Origin: Litorimonas sp039962885
GTDB taxonomy: Bacteria > Pseudomonadota > Alphaproteobacteria > Caulobacterales > Maricaulaceae
Assembly (NCBI GenBank): GCA_039962885.1
Contig: JBDVGI010000043.1
Span: 1 to 8,860 of the forward strand
Direction: 5' to 3'
DNA: 8,860 nucleotides
Part shown: positions 1 through 5,724 of the stretch, piece after piece
How the letters are laid out: the number at the start of each line of letters is the position of its first letter
Position numbering within the stretch: the first letter of the stretch is position 1
Notes under the pieces: model-generated
The model's database searches: none
What the model was told of the DNA's origin: nothing
Seen by the model: only the letters and a program-made list of their open reading frames with translations
Translations under genes and position numbers: made by a program

Positions 1-555
1 CGTGAAAGACTTAACAATGACGTCTTAGATAACCGAGGCCAAACGATAATTTTCTACGATCCAAATCGCCTTCACCAAATTGGATATTTCGCCGCTCATA
101 TTATTTTGAAACTCGCAGAACTGCGTTTGCGTCAAATACAAATCGAATATGTACAAAGCCCTTTAACGCAATACTTAACCACTTTATCTGCAGTCTGTTA
201 TAATCGCCAGGGCTTCAACCTTATGAACTTAACGCCCTATGTTTCTGAGTATTTCACCGATGATATGGGTAAAAAACCCATCTCGTCACGTTTGATTGAA
301 AATGCCTTATGTTTCACGGCAGTTATGGCCTTACGCACTCACCGTCAGTCCAATGAACAAATCATTGCCACTTATGGGCAGATCATCCCTAAAACTTGCC
401 GTAAAAAAGTCAGGCAAGCCTATAAACAAACGCAGGATTTCGAGCATGACTTAAAACTCATGCAACTGATGAATAAACCGCGCGCGAACCCGTCAAGATT
501 AAACGAAAATTATAGTCACATGAGAATAGCGCAGAAATATTTTAGAACAGCTTAA
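1..555 (+). CDS. Unrecognised protein, 3' part only (start lies left of the window)
   Basis: The frame is open from the first base to the TAA at 553-555, giving 184 residues with no stop, so the gene begins outside the window; the internal TTG at 106 is not needed as a start. I do not recognise the family. The visible part is mostly helical and polar, with a hydrophobic stretch around residues 27-40 (ends in FAAHIILKLAEL). The last third is basic and rich in Lys, Arg, Gln and Asn, which would suit a soluble nucleic-acid- or protein-binding protein, but no DNA-binding motif is convincing. No signal peptide can be judged because the N-terminus is missing. It converges on the lipoprotein gene at 581-1108 with only 25 bases between the two stops and no clear terminator. 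I am sure that it is coding and unsure of everything about its function. Confidence 0.7.
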   Translation, partial: RERLNNDVLDNRGQTIIFYDPNRLHQIGYFAAHIILKLAELRLRQIQIEYVQSPLTQYLTTLSAVCYNRQGFNLMNLTPYVSEYFTDDMGKKPISSRLIENALCFTAVMALRTHRQSNEQIIATYGQIIPKTCRKKVRQAYKQTQDFEHDLKLMQLMNKPRANPSRLNENYSHMRIAQKYFRTA

Positions 556-580
556 TTTGCGCTGTAATACAGTCTAAAAT

Positions 581-1108
581 CTAACCGCAACGTATGTCTA
601 TGATATATCCTTCGAGATCAAGCTCCAGCGTTAGTCGATTCTCATCTTCATCGGTTAGAAGAAACCTATCCACAACCGTGCGTATGGAACTCGCATAGAT
701 GGATTGTTGCGGTAGAAAATCAATCACTTCGACCAAAGGCGGGGAAGGTATGAAGTCGTTTTCCTCCTCCGCCTCAAAATCTTCTAATATGGCAGGCTTT
801 ACAATACGCTTGCGCCCGGGAAGTCCTGCAATAAAAATCGCCCCTTCATGCTGCCCGGCGAGGGTCAAATAAAGCCGTGAACGGCATGAATCCTCTGGCG
901 GTAGAGTTGCTATCTCTAAAGGCTCTAGAAATTCGGGACGCACATATTGGCCCCGCCCTGGCGCGCGTTGAAAATTTGGTATATTCGTAATCGCACTGCC
1001 CGAAACACCATAAGGCGAGCTTTGACCCGCGCAGCCGCCAAGCCAGAGCGTAGCGCCCATAGTCAAGCCTGTCAGCTTGATGCCTGTCAGTAAACAATAT
1101 CGAATCAT
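581..1108 (-). CDS. Lipoprotein with an expanded I78 peptidase-inhibitor-like domain
   Basis: A 175-residue protein with a lipoprotein signal: hydrophobic residues 6-22 end in the lipobox LGGC, with Cys26 as the predicted lipid-modified residue, so it should be anchored on the periplasmic face of a membrane. The second half follows the I78 inhibitor pattern. There is a Cys at 75, a Leu-rich stretch with A-G-Q at 84-86, the segment RIVKP at 101-105, then NRLTLELDLEGYIIDIRCG ending at Cys174-Gly175. I78 proteins (serine-protease inhibitors related to the AprI/eglin-like set) are usually well under 100 residues and have the first strand close to the DRL motif. Here about 50 acidic residues separate the two halves. 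Two Cys flanking the domain could form a disulfide. The start at 1108 is chosen because it supplies the signal; GAGAAG lies about 12 bases upstream. The family call rests on pattern memory and is uncertain; an unrelated lipoprotein is the alternative. Confidence 0.65.
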   Translation of the reverse strand: MIRYCLLTGIKLTGLTMGATLWLGGCAGQSSPYGVSGSAITNIPNFQRAPGRGQYVRPEFLEPLEIATLPPEDSCRSRLYLTLAGQHEGAIFIAGLPGRKRIVKPAILEDFEAEEENDFIPSPPLVEVIDFLPQQSIYASSIRTVVDRFLLTDEDENRLTLELDLEGYIIDIRCG

Positions 1109-1241
1109 ACGCTTTTTCGGCTTCTCATAGCATTACTCATGCCGCCAAAGCCTTTACGCTTGGTTAACCATATACCTTCGGTCCAAATTTGCACAACTCT
1201 GTCCTAGCCAAAATAACTTCAAGCCTTTAAACGGCACCTCT

Positions 1242-2000
1242 ATGGCCATTTCCGATAGAAAACCGTGGCGCGCCACAGCGTTAACCCTCTTCCCAGATGC
1301 CTTTCCGGGCGTTTTAGGGGCATCAATCATTGGTGGAGCGCAAAAAAGCGGTATTTGGTCGTTAGAAACAGTGGACATCCGTGATTTTTCCACTAATAGA
1401 CACCGAACTGTTGATAGCCCGCCTTCTGGCGGCGGCCCTGGTATGGTATTAAAGCCTGACATTGCCGCAAAAGCCATTGACAGTGTGGCTAGTGCCGATA
1501 TTGCATCGGGAGACAAGAGGCCGCTGATATATATGACCCCACGGGGTAAGCCGCTCACGCAATCGCGCGTTAGAGAGCTTGCAACGAGCACGGGGTTAGT
1601 TGTATTTTGCGGACGCTTTGAAGGGCTTGACCAACGCGTTATAGACTCGCGCAATATGGAAGAAATTTCTATTGGCGACTATGTACTCGCAGGTGGTGAA
1701 GTTGCAGCACAAGCCATGATCGAAGCTTGCGTGCGGCTACTGCCAGATGTTCTGGGGGATGCGGCAAGTGCTTCGGAGGAGAGTTTTGAGGATGGTTTGC
1801 TAGAGTACCCACTCTATACCAAGCCAAGAGAATTTGAAGGCCGGGCTATCCCGGAGGTGCTTTTAAACGGCGATCACAAAAAGATCGCTGACTGGCGGCG
1901 CCAAGAGCAAGAAAAGATTACAAAGGCACGACGCCCTGACCTATATGAACAGGTTTTTGGGAAAGCCTTAGACCAAGGAGACGATCATGAACGTGATTGA
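1242..2000 (+). CDS. trmD: tRNA (guanine37-N1)-methyltransferase TrmD
   Basis: TrmD transfers a methyl group from S-adenosylmethionine to N1 of G37, next to the anticodon of tRNAs reading CNN codons, and so prevents +1 frameshifting. It is a cytoplasmic homodimer with a trefoil-knot (SPOUT) fold. The 252-residue length fits the family. Visible motifs are TLFPDAF at 15-21, DFSTNRHRTVD at 48-58, GGGPGM at 63-68, CGRFEGLDQRVI at 123-134, the knot loop GDYVLAGGE at 145-153, and the C-terminal block GLLEYP at 185-190. Arg165 matches the conserved Arg154 of E. coli, but the position of catalytic Asp169 is Glu180 here. The first nine residues extend beyond E. coli TrmD. The ATG at 1242 has no clear Shine-Dalgarno and there is no in-frame ATG just upstream. 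The usual rpsP-rimM genes are not directly upstream; a divergent lipoprotein gene lies there. The gene overlaps rplS by 14 bases. Confidence 0.97.
   Translation: MAISDRKPWRATALTLFPDAFPGVLGASIIGGAQKSGIWSLETVDIRDFSTNRHRTVDSPPSGGGPGMVLKPDIAAKAIDSVASADIASGDKRPLIYMTPRGKPLTQSRVRELATSTGLVVFCGRFEGLDQRVIDSRNMEEISIGDYVLAGGEVAAQAMIEACVRLLPDVLGDAASASEESFEDGLLEYPLYTKPREFEGRAIPEVLLNGDHKKIADWRRQEQEKITKARRPDLYEQVFGKALDQGDDHERD
1975..1980 (+). promoter_or_regulatory. Ribosome binding site of rplS inside trmD
   Basis: AAGGAG lies six bases before the ATG at 1987 and within the last codons of trmD. It fixes the rplS start and shows that translation of L19 starts independently of the overlapping trmD stop at 1998-2000. 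Confidence 0.85.
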
Positions 2001-2379
2001 AAAATTGAACGAAAAAGAAAAAGCCCGTCTTCTTGAGTCTGGCAAAACCATTCCTGACTTCTCGGCTGGGGACACACTTGTTGTACAAGTCCGTATTACC
2101 GAGGGCACGCGCACACGTCTACAGGCCTTTGAAGGCGTTTGTATTGCCCGCTCTGGTGCTGGCATCAATGAAAGCTTCACGGTTCGTAAAATCTCTTACG
2201 GCGAAGGTGTGGAACGTGTATTCCCTATTTTTTCCCCGCTTGTTGAAGAAATCGAAGTCAAGCGCCGCGGTAAGGTTCGCCGCGCTAAGCTTTATTATCT
2301 GCGTGATCGTCGTGGTAAGTCTGCGCGTATTGTTGAACGGACAACCGGCCGTGGTATGAAAAAGTCTGCTAAGAAGTAG
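1987..2379 (+). CDS. rplS: 50S ribosomal protein L19
   Basis: L19 lies at the interface of the 30S and 50S subunits and contributes to the bridge with 16S rRNA. The 130-residue product matches the family along its length: the helical N-terminus MNVIEKLNEKEKARL, the segment PDFSAGDTLVVQVRITEGTR, then RLQAFEGVCIARSGAG, and VFPIFSPLVEEIEVKRRGKV followed by RAKLYYLRDRRGKSARI. Compared with the roughly 115-residue E. coli protein it has a short basic tail after RGKSARI, ending in KKSAKK, as is common in alphaproteobacterial L19. The start is set by the AAGGAG at 1975-1980. It overlaps trmD by 14 bases and is the last gene of that unit: an intrinsic terminator starts 41 bases after its stop. Coupling of trmD to a ribosomal protein gene is a widespread arrangement. 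Confidence 0.98.
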   Translation: MNVIEKLNEKEKARLLESGKTIPDFSAGDTLVVQVRITEGTRTRLQAFEGVCIARSGAGINESFTVRKISYGEGVERVFPIFSPLVEEIEVKRRGKVRRAKLYYLRDRRGKSARIVERTTGRGMKKSAKK

Positions 2380-2419
2380 CCTTCTACCGCTCGCAAGAGC
2401 ATTTGCGAATAATTTTAAG

Positions 2420-2454
2420 AACCACCTTAAAGTTAAATTTAAGGTGGTTTTTTT
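2420..2454 (+). terminator. Intrinsic terminator of the trmD-rplS unit
   Basis: AACCACCTTAAA (2420-2431) pairs perfectly with TTTAAGGTGGTT (2438-2449) around a six-base loop, and the stem runs directly into a T tract (2448-2454). This is a textbook rho-independent terminator on the plus strand. It separates rplS from the isomerase gene, which must therefore have its own promoter between about 2455 and 2545. Confidence 0.93.
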
Positions 2455-2545
2455 ACGTCTTTTTTTTTGCAGCCCTGTTTTTTACAGCCCCGCTCACAAA
2501 CAAAGCCCTTTGACAACACTGGGCAAATCACGGCATGCAATCCTT

Positions 2546-3139
2546 ATGAAATATTTTGCTTTGACCGCCGCCGCTTTAACATTATTGACGGCCTGCGCCG
2601 ATAAACGCCCCAATGTGGTTCTACAAACAGATATGGGCCCTATAGAGATTGAGGTCTATAAGGACAAAGCGCCAGCCTCTGCGACTGACTTTCTCTATTA
2701 TGTCGACAATGCCCTTTACGACAATCAAGGCTTCTACCGTGTTGTTCGCGCCGATAATGACCCGTTAGAGATGGGCATGTCCCTAGTACAAGGCGGACGG
2801 CTTGATACCCTGCCCCTCACATCAGGGATTGCTCATGAACGCACCACACAGACAGGCCTGTCTAATGTGACAGGAACAGTGTCTATCGCGCGTGATGAGC
2901 CAGGGAGCGGCAGTGCGGCCTATTTCTTTATTAACACAGGCGATAATAGCTTTCTTGATACTGGCGGAACACGCAACCCAGACGGCGAAGGCTATGCCAC
3001 CTTTGCTAAAGTCATTAGCGGCATGGATGTCGTCATCGCCATCCAAAAACAAGAGGCCAAAGGCACATCAGATAGCGGCGTCACGCAAGGTCAGATATTA
3101 ACAAAGCCCGTAAGAATTATGCGCGCCTATAGGAAGTAA
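2546..3139 (+). CDS. Cyclophilin-type peptidyl-prolyl cis-trans isomerase, lipoprotein
   Basis: Cyclophilins catalyse cis-trans isomerisation of X-Pro bonds and help secreted proteins to fold. The 197-residue product starts with a lipoprotein signal: hydrophobic residues 3-16, lipobox LTAC, Cys17. It should act as a membrane-anchored periplasmic foldase. The cyclophilin domain follows at about residues 23-195: a first strand VVLQTDMGPIEIEVYKDKAP, then GFYRVV with Arg65 at the catalytic Arg position (Arg55 of human CypA), then VQGG at 81-84 (Gln63 of CypA), then the FFIN core at 127-130 and FAKVISGMDVV at 153-163. The Trp of CypA is Phe137 here, as in many bacterial members. An insertion of about six residues follows RVV. 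The start at 2546 is preferred to the upstream in-frame ATG at 2444, because that codon lies inside the rplS terminator and would bury the signal peptide. No strong Shine-Dalgarno is seen. Confidence 0.92.
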   Translation: MKYFALTAAALTLLTACADKRPNVVLQTDMGPIEIEVYKDKAPASATDFLYYVDNALYDNQGFYRVVRADNDPLEMGMSLVQGGRLDTLPLTSGIAHERTTQTGLSNVTGTVSIARDEPGSGSAAYFFINTGDNSFLDTGGTRNPDGEGYATFAKVISGMDVVIAIQKQEAKGTSDSGVTQGQILTKPVRIMRAYRK

Positions 3140-3196
3140 TGAGGCTGGACTAATAGAGCTATAATTGGGTTTAGGCTCTATGTCGTATACGCCTGT

Positions 3197-3234
3197 GTCA
3201 TCAAACGCCTAGTCATCAACCGTCTGGGTCATCG
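3197..3234. repeat. Three short imperfect repeats, about 15-base period
   Basis: GTCATCAAACGCCT (3197-3210) and GTCATCAACCGTCT (3212-3225) match at 12 of 14 positions, and a third partial copy, GTCATCG, starts at 3228. The last copy covers the stop codon of the minus-strand Sel1 gene. The array is too short to say more than that local duplication probably happened. Confidence 0.4.
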
Positions 3235-4668
3235 TTCAATAATGTCGGGAACGGAATCTATTCCGCCATAATGAGATATGTAACCTTCAATAATATCCAT
3301 TTCCTGTATAATTCTGGGATGGTCCAAATGTGTGAATTTGCTCAGAATCGATTTCGCTTTGGCAAGGTCTCGAGGCACTCCGCTAGCCGCGCGATAATGT
3401 CTCGCTAATAAATAACTTGCGTCTGGATCTCCATATTCATGAAACTCACTCAGAATTTCTATATAATCTTGCATGGCCTTAACATAACCTGTTTCCATCA
3501 TACCCATACCGAGCATCTCTTGAGACGCTTCGTCTCCATAAGTGGCTGCGCGTGTTAGCCATGTCACGTATTTATTTTCGGGGTCATCAATTTCTGATCG
3601 CCTATAATGTCTTGAAAGTGACTTCATGGAGGCAACTCTACCTCTTCTGGCTTGGTCTTCGAGATATCGCAGGCCTGTTTCATAATCCCGTGTATTTTCA
3701 GGGCCAAACAATAGATATGGAGCAATTATCTCTTGCGAATACACGTTACCAAATTTAGCGGCCCGTATAAAAAGCTCATTGGCTTTTGCCTTATCTTGCT
3801 CAACCCCTTTGCCAGTTGAATACATATATGCGAGTTCACCCATTGATTTTGGGTGTAAAAAAACCGCCATACGTTTTATCATAGACACATATTGTTCAGT
3901 ATCTTGAGATAACAAATTACCGTCTCGGTACTCCAATGCCAGAATAAAACCAGCCGCAAAGTCATTCAAAGCATAAGCTTTTTTGAGATTTTTCTCCGCA
4001 CGTGCTGGAATTCGAGGCTCCACACGCCTTAAACTACGGTGTTCATTTGAAGGAACATATAAATCCTCTTCAGACAAAGACAGCATAGCATTTGTATTGC
4101 CGTGTTTAATGGCTTCTTTTAAATGATAATACATTTTCGACATCGAAGCATTTGGATGATCTTTCCGGTAAAGAAATTGTAAGACTCTGTGAGCAGAAGA
4201 CGGGTCTGTCTCCATCAAATTATTAAAGGCCTCATAAGTCTCAACCCAATTCATATTTCTTGGATTAGGTCTAAAATCTCGATAAATTAAATTGACTTGG
4301 GCTGGGATCGACCCTTTTTTGGCTGCAATTTCACAAAGAGAATATCCAGCGACTTCATCTTCTTTTACGCCAGTTCCACTGATTAACAAATAACAGGCCA
4401 TCAATTCAGCTTTGGTATGTCCTGTTTGTGCGAGTGCCATGACCTTCTTAAACCCAACCCCATCATCCTGACTATAGATATAAGAATGGATAAGGTCATT
4501 TTCTGCTAAATCCTTATCCGCTAACACCATGAGTTCATCAAATGTCGGAGGGCGTTCTGGAATAACGACTGTCTGGGGTTTATTTAAATTTGTGGCAAAA
4601 GACACCCCTGTTCCCAGAAATAGAACGCCTAAAGCAGCTGAAATTAGTATGTTATTACGCCTCACCAT
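3229..4668 (-). CDS. Exported Sel1-like repeat protein
   Basis: A 479-residue protein with an N-terminal export signal: positive MVRRNN, hydrophobic residues 7-22 and a likely cleavage after VSFA at 26, although an uncleaved anchor is possible. The rest is a helical solenoid of Sel1-type (TPR-like) repeats. The clearest units are about 87-118 (AELMACYLLISGTGVKEDEV), 276-307 (MGELAYMYSTGKGVEQDKAK) and 416-445 (ASYLLARHYRAASGVPRDLA); the repeats in between are degenerate. Sel1 repeats are scaffolds for protein-protein contacts, and exported examples often work in envelope assembly or polysaccharide export, but nothing here points to a partner. A perfect TATAAT lies just before the start, with almost no leader and no Shine-Dalgarno. 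The gene converges on the isomerase gene, with 89 bases between the stops. Confidence 0.85.
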   Translation of the reverse strand: MVRRNNILISAALGVLFLGTGVSFATNLNKPQTVVIPERPPTFDELMVLADKDLAENDLIHSYIYSQDDGVGFKKVMALAQTGHTKAELMACYLLISGTGVKEDEVAGYSLCEIAAKKGSIPAQVNLIYRDFRPNPRNMNWVETYEAFNNLMETDPSSAHRVLQFLYRKDHPNASMSKMYYHLKEAIKHGNTNAMLSLSEEDLYVPSNEHRSLRRVEPRIPARAEKNLKKAYALNDFAAGFILALEYRDGNLLSQDTEQYVSMIKRMAVFLHPKSMGELAYMYSTGKGVEQDKAKANELFIRAAKFGNVYSQEIIAPYLLFGPENTRDYETGLRYLEDQARRGRVASMKSLSRHYRRSEIDDPENKYVTWLTRAATYGDEASQEMLGMGMMETGYVKAMQDYIEILSEFHEYGDPDASYLLARHYRAASGVPRDLAKAKSILSKFTHLDHPRIIQEMDIIEGYISHYGGIDSVPDIIER

Positions 4669-4682
4669 TATTATGTCTTAGC

Positions 4683-4688
4683 ATTATA
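4683..4688 (-). promoter_or_regulatory. Possible -10 box of the Sel1-repeat gene
   Basis: The minus strand reads TATAAT ending 14 bases before the ATG at 4668. If it is used, the transcript would start only about 8 bases before the start codon, which fits the absence of a Shine-Dalgarno. No good -35 is found at 16-18 bases; a TTGAAA lies only 12 bases upstream. A hexamer in an AT-rich gap can occur by chance. Confidence 0.25.
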
Positions 4689-4764
4689 ACATTAAGATAT
4701 TTTCAACGCCTATTTCTCGCGCCAAAATTGATACCCGTCAGGGCATTCAAATCATATAAAGTAA

Positions 4765-4947
4765 GCCCTACGCAGCGACCTTATCAGGTTTCCAACGGCG
4801 TCTTTGGGCGACCTTTTCATTAAAGCTTCGTCAAACGCGCCCCGCATAGCCTTCGTGTTCAAAAACGATACTGTTAGCGCGGAGCCCCGAGCTGCAAATC
4901 AATGCTTATGGCTCTTGACCTGCAACTATCGTTTAGGCTTACAGTAG
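4765..4947 (+). pseudogene. Decayed N-terminal fragment of an AMP-binding (adenylate-forming) enzyme
   Basis: The 360 bases between the Sel1 gene and the membrane protein gene contain no intact gene, but the plus strand is open for 60 codons between stops at 4762 and 4945. The translation reads like the start of an acyl-CoA synthetase or NRPS adenylation domain. FPTASLGDLFIKASSNAPRI (4789-4848) corresponds to the usual opening of the type FPxxxLxxLFxxxAxxxPxx. It continues AFVFKNDTVS, matching the A(L/F)VFxxxxLS strand, and then AEPRAANQCLWLL, matching AELNARANQLAxxL. There is no ATG. The frame stops at 4945-4947, where an intact enzyme would continue for some 400 residues. In the next frame, at about 4955-4985, ANHKGLKAGA resembles the following LGLKxGD motif, suggesting a frameshift. 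None of the ATP-binding core is present. The match is from pattern memory, so chance remains possible. Confidence 0.38.
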
Positions 4948-5028
4948 AATATAACGCGAATCACAAGGGCTTGAAAGCTGGAGCTATTTCCACACAAAAC
5001 AGCAAGACCTGCATAAAAGGAAACCCTT

Positions 5029-5631
5029 ATGGAACTCACACATAACCGCACCGTTAAAATCGTTGCCACGCTTTTGTTTCTAGCCGCAATTTCGCAACCG
5101 ATTTATACAGCTCTATATACGCTTGTACCTGAGTTTGGTTCACGGAAGGCATTATGGGGCCTCGAAGCAATTTTATTCGTTCTATTGACCGCTTTTGCAG
5201 GGTCTGCTCTGGTTATGGCCAAACGCTATACGCTGGGGTTTTCCGCGATTGCATTTAGTGCAATCCTCAATGTGATGCAGATCGGCGTTGGCTTAACGCA
5301 ATTCGGGCCATTTCGCGCCGCAAGCAGTGTGAACCCCGAATTAGGCGGCATGGCATTTTCGGTCGTTGCATTCTCATTCTTCGGATATAATGCAGCAAAA
5401 ATCTTGCTGGCTCTGGCCGCAATCGTTTTCGGCATGGGTAAAATAGGTGAAGGTAAAAAAATTCTAGGCGGAGCGGCAGTTGCAGTCGGTATCGTAGCAT
5501 TTATAGCCAATGCCTTAGTTATGACTTTCGGTTTACAAGGATTTGTACCGCGGCCTTTAGCGGGTGGTTCAGGCGTATTAGCCACTTTACTTCTGTCATT
5601 ATGCCTATTTACCGTCAAGACCGAACAGTAA
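5029..5631 (+). CDS. Six-helix integral membrane protein of unknown function
   Basis: A 200-residue, very hydrophobic protein with about six predicted membrane segments: residues 10-31, 43-64, 68-90, 107-137, 145-166 and 181-196. Short polar loops include GSRK (37-40), AKRY (64-67), GPFRAASSVNPELGG (93-107) and KIGEGKK (138-144). Conserved-looking motifs in the loops and helix ends are SQPIY at 22-26, FGYNAAK at 118-124 and GFVPRPLAGGSG at 171-182. I do not recognise a named transporter or enzyme; no catalytic or metal-binding pattern stands out. The start is well supported by AAGGA at 5017-5021, seven bases before the ATG. The gene stands alone: the adenylation-domain remnant lies upstream, and the HtrA gene comes from the opposite side with its stop 93 bases away. 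A TTGACC at 4915 could belong to its promoter, but no matching -10 lies at the right distance. Confidence 0.85.
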   Translation: MELTHNRTVKIVATLLFLAAISQPIYTALYTLVPEFGSRKALWGLEAILFVLLTAFAGSALVMAKRYTLGFSAIAFSAILNVMQIGVGLTQFGPFRAASSVNPELGGMAFSVVAFSFFGYNAAKILLALAAIVFGMGKIGEGKKILGGAAVAVGIVAFIANALVMTFGLQGFVPRPLAGGSGVLATLLLSLCLFTVKTEQ

Positions 5632-5679
5632 GAGCCTTCTAATCATTCATGGATGTTACATGTGGACGTCCGTATTCCT

Positions 5680-5701
5680 CCCGATGTCAACTGGCATCGG
5701 G
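5680..5701. terminator. Hairpin between convergent genes, possible shared transcription stop
   Basis: CCCGATGTC (5680-5688) pairs with GGCATCGGG (5693-5701) around the loop AACT: nine pairs including one G-T. It sits between the stop of the membrane protein gene (5631) and the stop of the HtrA gene (5725). Neither strand has a T tract after the stem, so it is not a standard intrinsic terminator. It could still act as a barrier or protect 3' ends. Confidence 0.4.
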
Positions 5702-5724
5702 CAGCGGATCTTCATTTAACACCC

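Noticed and set aside
547..565. Hairpin ACAGC/GCTGT at the end of the first gene, considered as a terminator
   Set aside because: It has only five pairs with a nine-base loop, overlaps the stop codon and is not followed by a T tract.
1189..1217. TTGCAC plus AATAAC with a 17-base spacer as the trmD promoter
   Set aside because: The matches are only 3 of 6 and 4 of 6, which is not distinguishable from chance by eye.
1154..1654. Long minus-strand frame of 166 codons across the start of trmD
   Set aside because: It is antisense to the conserved trmD motifs, and its composition is that of a shadow frame.
3154..3180. TAGAGC/GCTCTA inverted repeat between the isomerase and Sel1 genes, considered as a terminator
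   Set aside because: Six pairs around a 15-base loop with no T tract; too weak to call.
4752..4847. A 31-codon minus-strand reading frame with ATG at 4847 (begins MRGAFDEALMKRSPK)
   Set aside because: It has rare codons (three AGG, two ATA), no proper Shine-Dalgarno, and lies opposite the adenylation-domain-like frame, which explains the region better.
4915..4950. TTGACC and TAGAAT as a promoter of the membrane protein gene
   Set aside because: The spacing is 24 bases, too long for a standard promoter, and the boxes fall inside the adenylation-domain-like frame.
5226..5618. Minus-strand frame of 130 codons opposite the membrane protein gene
   Set aside because: The plus-strand frame has a good Shine-Dalgarno and clean membrane helices; the minus frame is Pro- and Ala-rich antisense of hydrophobic codons.
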